DNA of 64,000 nt from Scleromitrula shiraiana. Lineage: Eukaryota; Ascomycota; Leotiomycetes; Helotiales; Sclerotiniaceae. The notes beneath the pieces were generated by a model that was not told the origin of the DNA, made no database searches, and saw only the letters and a list, made by a program, of their open reading frames with translations. Below are positions 1 to 13,875 of this stretch, piece after piece (the first letter of the stretch is position 1; each line of letters opens with the position of its first letter). The position numbers were made by a program, and so were the translations under genes. The stretch covers positions 2,356,001 to 2,420,000 of the forward strand of contig JABELC010000004.1 in NCBI GenBank assembly GCA_028455995.1, written 5' to 3'.

Positions 1-921
1 AATTGAAAAATACTAGCCTTACGTTCGTTGTGAGCATACAGAGCAGCTGAGTCATAAATGACTGGAATATTAATATCAATATCCCAGGACGTATTCCAAG
101 CCCAGAGATCACCGTGAATAAGACGAGGCTGTATCTGGCGGCCCTCAGTCTCGAGTGATCGTAACAGACGTGAAATTACTTTGTCAGGAATTCCCTGGCA
201 AAGTTCTTGCATTTCCTTATCAACACCTTGAGATTTTTCCTCTGCATGGATGAACCACTTCATGGAATGATAGTAGGACTCTTTCCAAGTTTCGTGCCAG
301 TCTGTGTACTGAGGTATCGTACCTCTGTAGGTATGCACAGAAAATCCGTACTTGCCATTTGGGGAGATGCCTCTTGAGTGTAGTTCTGCAAGTGTTGAGG
401 TAAAAGCTTGAATTTCAGGGATCTTATCGGTCATGTTTATGGGCTCACAGCAAAAGAAATGGGTATTTGGAGCAGAGGCATAAGTGCCACTTCCAATTGG
501 CTCTGGCACAAACTTGGGCAGAACCTGATATATAGCTGTCATTGAGGCAAACTCGCCAAGTACCATGCCCTTCCCATTATCACCTTGAGATACCTAGCAT
601 GGCGTGAACCTAGAGTTCAAATATAGCGCAAATGACGACTCACCTTGAGGAAGTAAGAAGTTGATGTGCCGTCAGGTAATCTAGTCACAACCTTAGCGGT
701 TCTAGTCCAATAGCTGGCGCCATGAGGACTAATGCTCTCGATCTCGGTGCCAGGGGGAAACTCTGAAACCGCCAAACGCCGCTGTTTGTAAATAGTACTG
801 CTTTATACTCACTCGCCTTTACGTTTTCGTCTACATAATCAATCCATTTCTCATCAACGTCGATAGGTTTACCCCATTCTGCTGGGGTCATAACATGTAA
901 AATTTCCATAGGCGTCGCCAT
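1..921 (-). CDS. Fructosamine/ketosamine-3-kinase family protein, 3' end outside window
   Basis: Predicted small-molecule kinase of the fructosamine-3-kinase (Fructosamin_kin) family, which phosphorylates sugar adducts on glycated amines so that they fall off. Proposed exons on the minus strand are 813-921, 644-762 and 23-593; a donor (GTAAGG) at 22 starts a further intron that leaves the window. Introns of 50 bases each keep the frame. The third exon holds the catalytic-loop motif LIHGDLWAWN (the usual form is L.HGDLW.GN), followed by IPVIYDSAALYAHNE, the place of the metal-binding DPA.YGHRE motif. There Asp-Ser replaces Asp-Pro and the pattern is otherwise kept. Upstream, FLKVSQGDNGKGMVLGEF fits the ATP-binding lobe. 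The start ATG at 919-921 begins MATPMEILHV. About 266 residues are visible, close to the full family length of about 300. The family is clear; the physiological substrate is not. Confidence 0.8.
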
Positions 922-1756
922 ATCTATTAGAGAAGGGACTACTAAATGGATTAATCAATGATTTGTTATGGTATAATAATGGAATGCAGGATATCTAGGG
1001 TTATGATTTGAAGGAATAACAAATATATATAGTTAGTTTGAGGTTTAAGAGCCCAAGCGCGCTCGCGGGGTTTCCATTAAAGCCTATAATTGACGAGTCG
1101 GCCGAATTAGCGAACCGGGCAGAACAGTTCCCCTTTATTCATCTCATCTCGTTTTTAGTATGCCTCCGCCTTGTGTTCGAAAGGCCCCCCTGTTTGAAAG
1201 ATGGAGCAGTTTATGGAACGGTTTGCTTGGGATCATCCTGTCTTAAGATCAAGATAGACCTTTCTGAAATTGTTCTTGATGAGATTCCTTATACTCTGGA
1301 TCGCTCCTAGAATATCGAATTGCCTCTCGCGCGCAAAAACTTTCACGGTTTGAAACCCGATCGTAATATACCATATATATAATGACAAGGAGCGGAGTAG
1401 GCCTACGATAATTTGAGATGTTAGACGAAGGCAGCTTAACTTCTTCTATAAACGTTGCCTTGTTTCTGCATTTAAGGGCACGCACTACACTTCACTGTAA
1501 TATGGAACCATAGCTAATGTAACGTAACAAATTGAACAATGTTAACAGGAACCAAATGCGAGGATGGATAATGCACGTTGAGACTACCTGGGTATGTATC
1601 AACCTTAATACAAAGGCTTTTAGAATTACGTGGTTGGGGTTGTCCATATATACCCATCATGATTCTCATCAGGCAGTCCCTCATTTTCTCAAATCAGAAT
1701 CAATCAACAAGAAAAACCAAAATTCAAATTCAGATCTCACAAACTAAGTAAACTGA
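922..1756. other. Intergenic gap, nothing recognised
   Basis: About 835 bases between the kinase start and the stop of the adenylation-domain gene. Short open frames on both strands show no family motif and no convincing splice pattern. No thiolation or reductase domain is encoded here, which matters because the neighbouring adenylation gene would normally continue into such domains. Confidence 0.6.
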
Positions 1757-3684
1757 CTATGCGAGCTTGTCAAGCTCTTCTTTATAATCCTCTAAAACTC
1801 TGCTTCTGTTCACAGACATCTTTGCAGTCCTAGGTAATGGCTTCTGTGGTTCCACGAACAAGATGCGAGTCTTTGAGATAGCTGCATCAGTCCGATAGTA
1901 CACATTTGCTTTCTCCACAATCGGCCAAAGTTTCTGAATTTGATCCTTTTTCTGTTCGTTGGATAACGGTTCCGATGAAGTAGTTTCTACCAAGAGAGCA
2001 GTACTCATGGTGAAATTCTCCAAACCGATCTTCTGTACGGGGACCATAACAGCCTCTTTAATGCCTGGACATTCTAGAACCGCATGTTCCATGATAGATG
2101 GGTTGGCCATCATGGTGGTGGAAAGGTTTATCATGTCATCCGATCGCGCTTTGTACATCCAGAGGCCTGGTTTGGTTGGATGAGGAGAGTACAAATCATG
2201 AGTTGCATATTCCTGGAGATCAGGGAACAACTTGAAGACCGGCTGTTCGTCTTCAGGGTTTGGATTTCGTACAATATACGCCTCATATAAGTTGTCAACG
2301 TATTTTCGAAAATCTAGACCAGTAGCTGGATGGGCGTGGAGATATTTCCAATCTTTGGGATCCCAGTCGTTAAGTTTTCGAATCAGGGGCCAGGCTGTTG
2401 TTTCCGTAGATCCGTGACTTGCAAACACATCTAACTTAGTAGAGACAATATCACCAAGTGATTGTGCAACATCTCCACCACCATAACACACACCACCAAC
2501 TTTCTTGGCCAAAGAATCTAAAAACTCTGGATTTCTAGCACAATCAGCTACCATGGGAGGTCCATCGACATAACCCGTGTGCTTGAGTCCTTCGACCAGA
2601 AGGGCGACGGTGGGGATTGTCGCAGCAGGTGGAAAGACATAAACTGTCTGAGTTGATAGTGCCGAAAACATGGTGAACATCGATGAAGCCTAGATTATAG
2701 AGGGATTCGTTAGTTATCATAATGAATCTTCCGAGTTATTCTGAAGCTCATAGGAAATAAGTGGTCTGACGTGGAAAGGGGGAGAGAGTAGAAAGACTCG
2801 ACCACCCGCATTCATTCTCCACATTGACATAAAACCTTCAGGTGGATCCAGTTGTAACGATTTCATATACGCAGCAACAAATTCATGGTTGTATATTATC
2901 GGTTTGGGATGACCTGTTGTCCCGGAAGTATGGAGTGCAACTAGTGGTTCGGTTTTGGCCTTCTCATAGGTTTTATCGTAAGGAAAATGTTCATATGGAG
3001 TGTTTAGCAGTTCATCAATGGAGGGAACGCTCAGAACCTGCAGATGATCATTGGCTTGTAGAACAGCGGTCACAACTGGTGGTCTTGGATCAGTAACCAA
3101 CAGTACTTGACAGTCCATGGCGTCAAAAAGACTTTTATTACCCTCCGCAGTGTTACGCGGCGATGTGAGGAGTAACTGTTATTTAGCAAGTCAGCTCGAA
3201 GTGAGAGAGAAAATCATCAAGACTCCGGACCAGTCATGTTTCTTTTATCATAATATGAATTATAGTGTGTCCATATATGTTGTAATATAGTGATCTTCAG
3301 AACAACTTAGTAGGGAAGGGAAATAAGGCAGACCTTGAATCCTGCCTTAGCAGCACCCAGAATAAAAACGACATATCGAACATCGTTCCAGCCCATATAG
3401 CACAACGTTTGAAAATCCTTTCCTGGCCCCAGTCTTTCAGTCAACCACCAAGCGGCACCATTTACGGCGTTTGCCAATTGACCATATGTGACTCTTCGAA
3501 ATCCTTCATCGTAGCCAATAGGCGATACGGGGTATTCTCCATATACCGTACCTGGCCGTATTCTAGCCATTCCATCAAGCATATTGATCAAAAGTTGAGG
3601 TTTATTATGTAGCGGATGTCGAGATTTAGGACCTGGGTATCCTTCTTCAAAAATAATTGAAGCCATAATTGAGCTCTTCGTCAA
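1757..3684 (-). CDS. Stand-alone adenylate-forming (NRPS-like A domain) protein
   Basis: Member of the ANL adenylate-forming superfamily, resembling the A domain of fungal NRPS-like A-T-R reductases; such enzymes activate a carboxylic acid as its AMP ester. Proposed exons are 3334-3684, 2771-3175 and 1757-2689, giving about 562 residues. Both donors are of the less usual GTC type (GTCTGC, GTCAGA). Motifs in order: TSPRNTAEGNKSLFDA, the P-loop-like LHTSGTTGHPKP, PPFHASSMFTMF at the second splice join, FASHGSTETTAWP (A5 region), YKARSDDMINLSTTMMANP (A7/A8 region) and PLPRTAKMSVNR with the A10 lysine. The frame stops with TAG at 1757-1759 directly after the A domain, and the next 835 bases contain no carrier or reductase domain. 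The start is either the Met at 3682-3684 or the one at 3664-3666. The substrate cannot be told from sequence. Confidence 0.8.
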
Positions 3685-6603
3685 TTGAATCGAGACGAAA
3701 TCACAAAGTTGACTTCCCCAGACACAATATATTTATTTACTCAATAAGAAAGAGCAGGATACAATGAACAGTAAAATACCATGACTGTGACTGTCAAAAC
3801 GGGCTTTTAGGCACCAAAAAAACACTTGCTGTGTTGGTACAATAACATTTTGTTGTCATCCCAACGGTTACAACGTAGATGTTATCATACTTGCTATGCA
3901 AGCCGTCCTATCGTCCTATATCACCTTATATCACCTTATATCACAGTTGTTAAAGTGTGCATGGGGGTTAGAGACAGAATAGAAAATGAAGAGACTTTGG
4001 CTTTTCCCTCCATTTTCTTGAAAACGCTCTCTGTTGTAGTTCACAACTTCACATAATGTTGTTTTGGATTCTAGAAGCCATGAGCTGTCCAACACGTGCC
4101 TGGCTCAACGTGCGGAGGTATATATACAGATGCACAACCGCTTCGTGAAGTAGTGCTCCAATTCCTGTGCCGATTCTAACTTTTAACAAACATCCAGTAC
4201 GTCAGGACGCAAATCGGTGTGCCAGGTTATTGGAAAAATCGTGGGGGTGAGAATATTTGGCTGTACGTAGAAAGTAATCATCTTAAGTTGGTGCAAGCTC
4301 CACAATGGGGGGGTATTAGATACTTCTAAGATTCTGAATAACACAAGGTAGGTACGAACACGTAGAAAGATTTTCTGCCAGATACTAGTAATGAAAGCTC
4401 ATGTCATTGGCCCGATTGAAGTGTTATCTGGGTAGCAGTTACTACACCTTTGAATGATGATCAAAATTGAAACTTCTTAAAAATATTTCAAACGAGCCAC
4501 CACGAATGTGGATGTATGTGGTTGGAACCTTTCCGTCTGACAAAACTAGCTGCATACCGTATCACCTGGTATACATCACGTGAGTATTATAGTTTAGAAC
4601 TACTAATAGTCCACGATCCAATGATATTTTATCTCTCGCACAAGGCAAGGCACGGCACGGCACTCGAATCGAATTGAATTCACCGACTGCCTTGCCCTTT
4701 CCTGGTACAGTGCGCACGATACTTCAAACACTCGTCTGGTTTTTTAATATGTAAATGATACCTAAGAATCGTCCGAACTCAATCCATATATTATTCCAAA
4801 GTTAACTCTAGGAGTCATTAGGTTGCGGTTGCTAGGTAGTGCTTATAGGCTCTATGTAGCACGAGGGACGTAATCTCGGAATTGACGATCATTTGTTAAC
4901 CAGCAAAAGCTAATAATACAACCATGCAGCAAAATATCGGAATGAAAAGATTTTTGAATGAAAATGAGAAGAAAATGAGGAAGAAGAAGCGGGAGAGGTA
5001 ACTTTAGGTACGACGGCAGAATGCATCCGATACAACTTTTCAACAATTCGAGATACAGCTACAGTACATACGTGCAGAACATGCAGAACATGCAGAAAGA
5101 TATGGATATTAGTTATATTACCAAACTCGGAATGCAACCCAACACAGTTCACCACACACACGCCCACACTCTCACACGCCCACCCTATACCACGACGCTA
5201 CGACACTAGGAAGATACGCACATACAATATAACTTTCAAAGTTCGAAAGTATTGATTGTTTGCTTGCTTGCTTGCGGGTTTGCTTCTAGGATGTCATACT
5301 CGTCTACCTGAATACGAGGTCTGGCCCCCTCAACTGACGACATGACCTGTTTTTTTCCTTCTGAAGAGATCCACTACCGCTCCGGAAAAATATATCCGGA
5401 CTTCCAAAAAGTCCCCGCAATAGCAAGGAACAAGGAAAATATTTATATTTAAGGGGAAAATTGATGAAAATCGACAAAATGGTGCCAAAGTTATCCTTAA
5501 GCTTGCCTATGTGAGAATATACACCCACTTACTTACTTGTACGTATCGTATCACCTATGCCACATGAGAAACGAAATTTGCTTTCTTCAGCTCATAAAAA
5601 GGTACAATTTCCACTTTTAAAAAGCCATAGAGGAACGTGGAAGCCTCGAGAGAAGACGAACATATCAGGATTCTGTATCTACTATTGGTGTCACAATGTG
5701 TATCACACGGCCTTTTTAGAAGGAATGGCTTCTTCGTCTCTTGGACCTTCGCTCTACGCAATCGTGTAGATAGTAGACTCCTTTCTCTGAACATTTATAT
5801 GCCGGATTCCGAGTCAGATTGAGGTAAGAACCAGTTACATAGTATATAATACATATCATACTAGGTATACATACATACATAGTACATGCATAGTACATAC
5901 ATAGTACATACGAGACACTGGGGATATCACCGGTATCGTATCTACATTACAGTATTCAAGTTATTCCCCTGCTTTTTCTATTTACTTTTCGGTCCCTAAT
6001 CGTACCGCATCGCCCTCTGAATGCATGTTCAACTCAACAACTCATTGCTACTTTTGGATGCTACTTTTGGATGTAATGTCTATATGTACGAGCAGCACTG
6101 AACACATACTGTACAAGTTTTTTGCACTTTACTCGCACTTTATGGATGAATGGGCATGCTACACTATACAGAATCCCCCCCCAAAATACGATGTTAATAT
6201 CATCTTATTGAGTGATGAGATGGATGCACAGATCCTGCATCCTTGTTGTACTTGCATGCATTGATAGGTAGTCGGTATCCACACCACGTTTGTATTATGA
6301 TTTCCTTTTCTTACCTAACTTCGGGGCCGCCAAGTTGTATATATTATATGTGTATTTGATTTCCTCTTTATTGTCGATCAGGTTGTCACCGTCTTTGGGA
6401 TTTAATACCAGGTCCTACTCTCACTTTGCGGCTTGATTTTAATTTGCAACCCTCTCACAATCGTTTTTGAATTGCGTAGTCTTTCGTTTACATCGGGTTT
6501 GACTGAGTTTCTTGTTGCGTATAATACTACAGTCGTTCTTATTGTATAAATATATTCCCAAAGGAGACCTTGCATACCATTCGCTTTTGTCGCATATCTC
6601 ATC
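3685..6603. other. Long intergenic region without a convincing gene
   Basis: About 2.9 kb. Only short, low-complexity open frames occur, with no family motif. The DNA contains small direct repeats such as TATATCACCT at about 3916-3935, CATGCAGAA near 5080, and ATACATACATAGTACATA near 5867-5910. The last few hundred bases are the promoter of the chitin deacetylase gene. Confidence 0.5.
6545..6552 (+). promoter_or_regulatory. Possible TATA box of the chitin deacetylase gene
   Basis: TATAAATA lies about 55-60 bases upstream of the ATG at 6604 on the same strand, with a pyrimidine-rich stretch between (CGCTTTTGTCGCATATCTCATC). The position suits a fungal TATA element with a short 5' leader. It is a pattern match only. 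Confidence 0.4.
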
Positions 6604-8551
6604 ATGAAGACCGCTACACTTCTCACTGTGGCATTGGCAACATTGTCCAATGCACACGGAGGTGCTGGAGGCCCAAAGTTGATGGGCAGTAGAAAGTTTC
6701 TTGCCGATCTTAAGGCTCGCGGCGCACTTCCGCCTTCTCTAGAAAAAAATGCTGTTCACGTGGAAGAGCGAGCAACTGAAGATTTGACTGCCAGAGCAAA
6801 CCCTAATACGTGTGGCCCGGGCATTGGAAGTTGTGTTGATGCGTGCTGTTCGCCAGCTGGGTAAGTTTTTCTCAAGTTCAGGTGGAATCCTAGTTAATAA
6901 CAGGAATTAGTTATTGCGGTACTACCGAGGAATATTGCGCAGCCCCTGATTGCCAATTCCAATATGGTCCTCGCTGTGATGCAAACATTCCACCAGCTGG
7001 TGCATCAACAGCAAATATCAAACGACCACACATCGGTGAAGTTCTCTATGGCGGTCTAGGAATTTACGATTGTCTTGTTCCTGGAGGTATGTTGCCCCTT
7101 TATCATTAGAAATAGTTCGATAAGCTAATAACTTTTTTAGACATTGCTTTTACTTTCGACGATGGGCCATATAAATACACTAATGATCTTCTCGACAAAC
7201 TTGCAGTATATAACGCATCTGCTACTTTCATGATTAGTAAGTTTTAAAGCAAACGGTCAATTATTGAAATACCTGCTAACAACAAAACCTAGCTGGTAAC
7301 AACCTTGGAAAAGGACCTATCGATTCAACCCCAGAATGGACTACTGTCATCAAAGTAAGTAAACATTACCCTCCCTAAATCTAGATTCAACGCGAGACAA
7401 TGGAATATTACATTCTTTTGGATTGATCTTTTGAAAACCCCAGACGCGAACTCATCGCTTAGAGTGTGAAAAGAAGCTAACGGTGAATAGCGTATGGTTG
7501 CTGAGGGCCATCAAGTTGCATCCCACACTTGGTCTCATCAAAACCTGACATCTCTCGATCCTACCACTTTCAACAACCAAATTTACTACAACGAGATGGC
7601 ATTCAGAAACATCCTAGGATACTTCCCAACATACATGAGGTAATTTGAGATTGCACCCATCTCGCCTTTACCAATTTAAATACTAATCGACATCATAGAC
7701 CTCCTTATTCTGAGTGCAATGCTACTTGTGGAGCAATTCTTTCCACCTTGGGATACCATGTAACTTGTATGTATTCCCTACTAGTTTTCTTTAGTGTTAC
7801 TTGCCTAACGGTCTACAAGACTTTGATTTGGATACCGAGGGCTACTTGAACGACAGCCCGACTCTCATCCAGAACTCTAAGAACATTTGGGACGAAACTG
7901 TTCCTGGTTCGGATCCCTCCAAAGATAACTGGTTGTTGATTGAACACGATATCCATTACCAAACCGTCTACAATCTCACTGACTACATCCTCGCCTCTAT
8001 GTACTCTCTTGGATACAAATCTGTAACTGTTGGAGAATGTCTTGGTGATCCATCCGAGAATTGGTACCGTAGTGGAAATGCCGGTGCTCCTGTTCCACCA
8101 GCTTCTACTCCCATCTCTACAGATGGAACTTGCGGTGCCGCCCTTGATATCACTTGTCTTGGATCGGAGTTTGGAAACTGCTGCTCTGTAAATGGATATT
8201 GCGGGTCTACCGACGCTTATTGTGGTACTGGATGTCAATCCGATGCAGGCAGTTGCAGCTCATCGACAGCAACTTCAACAAAGACAACTTCTGCCACAGC
8301 ACCAACCTCAACAAAGACAACTTCTGCCACCGTACCAACCTCAACCTTGAAAGTTAGCAGCGATGGAAGCTGCGGAGGAACTACCGGAGAGACTTGTCAA
8401 GGAAGTAGTTGGGGTAATTGCTGCTCGCAATATGGATGTAAGAAACTCTAATCATACTCGTCAAGTCTCAAACTAACATGTTATAGATTGCGGAAGTACC
8501 TCAGACTACTGCGGCACGGGCTGCTTGACTGGATTCGGTACTTGTACTTAA
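6604..8551 (+). CDS. Secreted chitin deacetylase (CE4/NodB) with three CBM18 chitin-binding domains
   Basis: Predicted to remove acetyl groups from chitin, making chitosan, at the cell wall or outside the cell. Eight exons: 6604-6860, 6911-7086, 7141-7236, 7293-7354, 7491-7639, 7699-7766, 7820-8437, 8487-8551; all joins keep frame, giving 496 residues. Residues 1-17 are a signal peptide ending near SNA/HG. A first Cys-rich CBM18-like domain covers about 64-106. The NodB domain shows FTFDDGP at 148-154 (base Asp151, metal Asp152), SHTWSH at 208-213 (metal His209 and His213), RPPY at 247-250 and LLIEHDIH at 308-315 (His312). Two more CBM18 repeats follow (about 340-385 and 450-496), separated by a Thr/Ser/Lys linker made of two near-identical repeats. 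The last CBM18 is split by an intron at GNCCSQYG|YCG. All CE4 motifs are present, so activity is likely. Confidence 0.92.
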
Positions 8552-9316
8552 GTAAAACTGGATATAGAGGAGGGAATAATTTGGAGGAGGAGGAGGAGGA
8601 GGAGGAGTAGAAACAAAAGCAGAAAAGTTACTTTCAATGTAAACATATAGTGAATAATGTTTGAATGATAATAAGAATCGGTAGAGGGGATGATCAGAGG
8701 ACAATAATAATAAACTATTATGTTCCTCTATACTTTGTATACCCACAAATTCGGTTGATGTAACCAAAATGTCTACTCGTAACTTGAGATGATTGAAGCA
8801 CCTAAAGTGGATGATGATTGAAGTGGGGGAAATATCCTACCTCCCCGAAAATAATAACTTCAATAGAGAGAAATAAAATATACTAAGCCTCCAAGTATAG
8901 GTAACGAACTTTACTTCAAAGATCATTTATACTTGAGTATACGTAATGGAAGTATGTAATAAATAGCTTTCGTAATTTTTTTATTTTTATTTTTATTTTT
9001 TTATTTTTTTTTGAATTTATATTGAAGTTTGACAACATACCATACCGTATCTGTACTACCAATAATTAAATGATAATGATTTGAGTTTGCTCTCGTCAGC
9101 GGTGCATGCAGATAGATAGTTACGTGATAGTGCCACAAGGTATCGATGGATCTTATAACAGCACGCCACACAACAATCCAATTTTCGATTTTTGATTTTA
9201 CATTTTCCTTCATTGCTCTTCATTGCTCTTCATTGCTCAGCTGCAGAGCGCAATCATGAACTCTGTTTTACAACTGCATTCCCACCTCAAATATATACAT
9301 CTTCATAGAAAGAAGA
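8552..9316. other. Intergenic gap with (GGA)n and T-rich tract
   Basis: Downstream of the chitin deacetylase stop there is a GGA repeat at about 8583-8607. A T-rich tract of ATTTTT units follows at about 8976-9011. Three copies of TTCATTGCTC lie at about 9211-9238, just before the RING gene. No gene is seen. Confidence 0.6.
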
Positions 9317-12300
9317 ATGGATTCGGGCGGAGAGAATCGAAATCTTGATCTGGAGAAGGAGTTGATTTGTTCTGTGAGTTTGTTTTCATTATATGATCGA
9401 GATCCCATTGTTTCGAAACCCATAACCTGCACCTGCCAACTTATTATTGAACATGTCTTTGATTTAAGAAATTCCTGCACATTTCTGATCAATAATATTA
9501 AGAGATTGCTAATTATTTTAATGTAAGATTTGCACAGAAGTTTTATACCAACCATTAACACTATTAGACTGCCTGCATACGTTTTGTGGCTCCTGCTTGA
9601 AAGAATGGTTTTCATGGCAACTCACATCAGCGCGCAATGCGCAAACACCTATTCCGCCCGGCGGAACTCCTTATACATGTCCGTCATGTCGCGCACCGGT
9701 TCGGGATACGAAGCACAGCTCTACGATTGCAACATTGTTGGAGATGTTTTTGGCATTAAATCCGGGGAAGGGAAGGACGGCTGAAGAGAAAGAGGAAGTG
9801 GGCAGGAAATATAAGGTTGGGGATGATGTATTACCGAAATTAGAACCTAGAGAGAAGACTTTAAGAGAAAGGAGAATGGAAGATGAGGATAGGAGGTTAC
9901 TTGATGAAGTGAGGGATTTGAGTTTGAGGGAAGTTGGGGTGGAAACCTCTGATGCGAGACGTGAGAGGAGAAGAAGGGAACGGGATGGTGAGAGATCACA
10001 TAGTTCAAGGATTCATTCGAGTCAGGATACCAGTAGAGATAGCAGACATACAGAGGAAATAGCGAGGAGGCGGCGTCGGGAGGAGCAAACCGAGAGAAGG
10101 AGACCTAGACATGGCTCTGATTTACGGCCGGAACATCATGATACGGAAGATCGACGGAGACGACACAGTGATGCAGAAGCAGTTAGAAGGCAGGAGGAGT
10201 CAAGTAGGTCGGCGGCACGGCAGATTGAACACCAGTCTTCTTTACGATCACTTATCAGTTCTTCCGATATCGATTCTAGAGAAATGGAAGAGGAAATTCT
10301 ACGACAAATCAGGGAAGAAGGGTTATTGGATGGGATCGATCTTGAGAATATTGACGTAAGTCAAGAAGATCAAATCAGTGAAAGGATAGCGGAAGCTTTC
10401 AGAAGGCGCCAGCAAGAAAGATCAACACATGGGTCAGCTAGTAGAAATAATTCAAGCGATAGGCGAAGACGCTCACCGCGAATGTCACCTACAAATATTG
10501 GAAGAGAAACGTCTGAAGAGGACACTACGAATACTTCTAGAAGGCGAAGAACTCATTCTGCGTCGTCAAGGTTGGACAGTCAGAACAACGAGCCAAGCAG
10601 GCCACCTCCTTCTATGAGCGCAGCGCATGCTACTCATTTAGATGTACAGTCAAGTGATGAAGGACGGCGACGAAGAAGAAATTCCAGTGCTCCTCGAAGT
10701 TCGGTAGCGCCTACCGGTATTCAAGCTATTACTTCCGAAACTAGACCAGCGGCTAGATCCCAAACCGATCTTAGTGTCATGCCTAGGTCCACTAGTGTGC
10801 AAACTCCTCAACCTTCTTCACGAGCTCATACGAGGAGAAGTACTGATTCGAATGTCCAACGTATAAGTGAATTTTCTGTGCCTAGGGAACAACAGTCATC
10901 TAGAAGTTCCACCCCCAGGAATTCTAGCAACACTAATTTGCCACCAACTACAAACTCCACACCAAGAACATCTGGAAATAATTTAACTGAGGATATTCGC
11001 TCAGAAAACATGTCGGTGCGGCCAAGCACACGTGCGGGGCCTCCTGCAGAGGTATATGTACCTTCTCCGATCCCCGGATTAGTACCATACATGGACGAAT
11101 CACTTATCCCTGCGCCTCTTTCGCCACATACTCCTACCCATCTAACACTCTCCGATAAGTCAGCCGCTTTGGCGAGTGGCAGTAGACCAACTTCTTCACA
11201 TTCTGTAGGTTCCAGACCTCGATCACACCTCTATCCAGAACCATCAATAGCATGTAGACGATGCTTCAAATCCCATATTGAGTATGAACTGCATTACAAC
11301 TGCTCAATATGCTTACGTGGAAATTATAATATCTGTCTTTCATGTTATCGTTCCGGCGCGGGATGTCTACACTGGTTCGGTTTTGGCTACTCTGCCTGGA
11401 TAAATTGGGATCATCAGATACAATCTGGAAAGATTCCACAGAATGCAGAAAAACCACATATGCTCACAACGAACCGTTATGTAGCACCTAAAGCATCAGC
11501 TGGAGGAGCTGATGGTCGAAAGACTCTCACCACAGATGATCCTCAGAAACGACTTCAGAGTGGTGCTTTCTGTGCTAGCTGTCTTTCATGGGCAAACGAA
11601 TGTTATTGGCGTTGCGATGTGTGTAACCATGGGGACTGGGGATTCTGCAATACGTGTGTGAATCAAGGAAGATCATGTACACATTCACTCTTACCCCTAA
11701 CTTACAAGCCATCTGGATCATCGACCCCTCCACTATCTCCAATGCATGATCATCAACTCCCGTCCTCGGCTACAATCTTGAAAGGCCCAGGTGTCATTGA
11801 CGTGGGAAACTTCAAACCTCTTACCTTCTCCACGAATTGCGACATTTGTCACTATCCAATCCAACCCTCCTCAACACGCTACCACTGCTACTCCTGCACC
11901 AGCGCCGTCCCCAACACCCAACCGGGAGATTACGACATCTGCACAACATGCTATCCCAAACTCGTCACATCTCGACGAATCAGCCCCGAAAACGGCCACA
12001 ATGGATGGCGTCGCTGTCTGCAGGGCCATCGAATGATTATCGTAGGATTCGAAGATGATCGCGGTGGTCAGAGAAGAGTTATTGTTCAGGATCTCGTAGG
12101 CGGAAATAGTCTCTCAGTAGAATCTATGATTTCCCCCTCTCCCTCCTCGGGGACACAAGAACCACAAATTCAAAAATGGAGCTGGGGTCGTGATTCTGAT
12201 AATACTTACATCAAACTCGTTACGACTGATCCTTCCAAAACCGCACCTACATATGTTCCGGGTCTGGAAATCGAACAGCGGTTTCCTCCAGATGGTGGAA

Positions 12301-12509
12301 TCGGAATGGCAACTTTGGCTGTTTGGAGTTGGTATCCTGCGGAGGAGGCGAAAGATGAATTGATGTTTCCGAAAGGAGCGGAGATTAGAGAGTGTAAGGA
12401 TGTTAACGGGGATTGGTTTTGGGGTTGTTATATGGGGATGAAAGGATTGTTTCCTGCGCCTTATGTGAGGGTTTTGGCTGATGATGGTGGGGAGGGGAAG
12501 GGGAATTAA
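9317..12509 (+). CDS. RING finger - triple ZZ-like finger - SH3 protein (predicted E3 ubiquitin ligase)
   Basis: Predicted ubiquitin ligase or scaffold of 1,012 residues. Exon 1 is 9317-9373 and exon 2 is 9528-12509; the intron splits the first zinc ligands (ELICS|ICTEV). The C3HC4 RING ligands are C18, C21, C34, H36, C39, C42, C70 and C73, ending in TPYTCPSCRAP. Residues about 110-560 are low complexity, rich in Arg, Ser and Glu, with charged helical segments (ERRRRERDGERSHSS type). Three Cys-rich ZZ-like modules start near residues 595 (CRRCFKSHIEYELHYNCSIC), 700 (CASCLSWANECYWRCDVC) and 790 (CDICHYPIQ..CYSC..CTTC). An SH3 domain (ATLAVWSWYPAEEAKDELMF to GLFPAPYVRVL) spans about 946-1005. 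The domains are clear. The substrate is unknown. Confidence 0.85.

Positions 12510-13875
<1,366 letters not shown>

Noticed and set aside
1..3684. Secondary-metabolite gene cluster formed by the sugar kinase and the adenylation protein
   Set aside because: Only two genes, of unrelated known roles, and no tailoring enzyme, transporter or regulator between or beside them.
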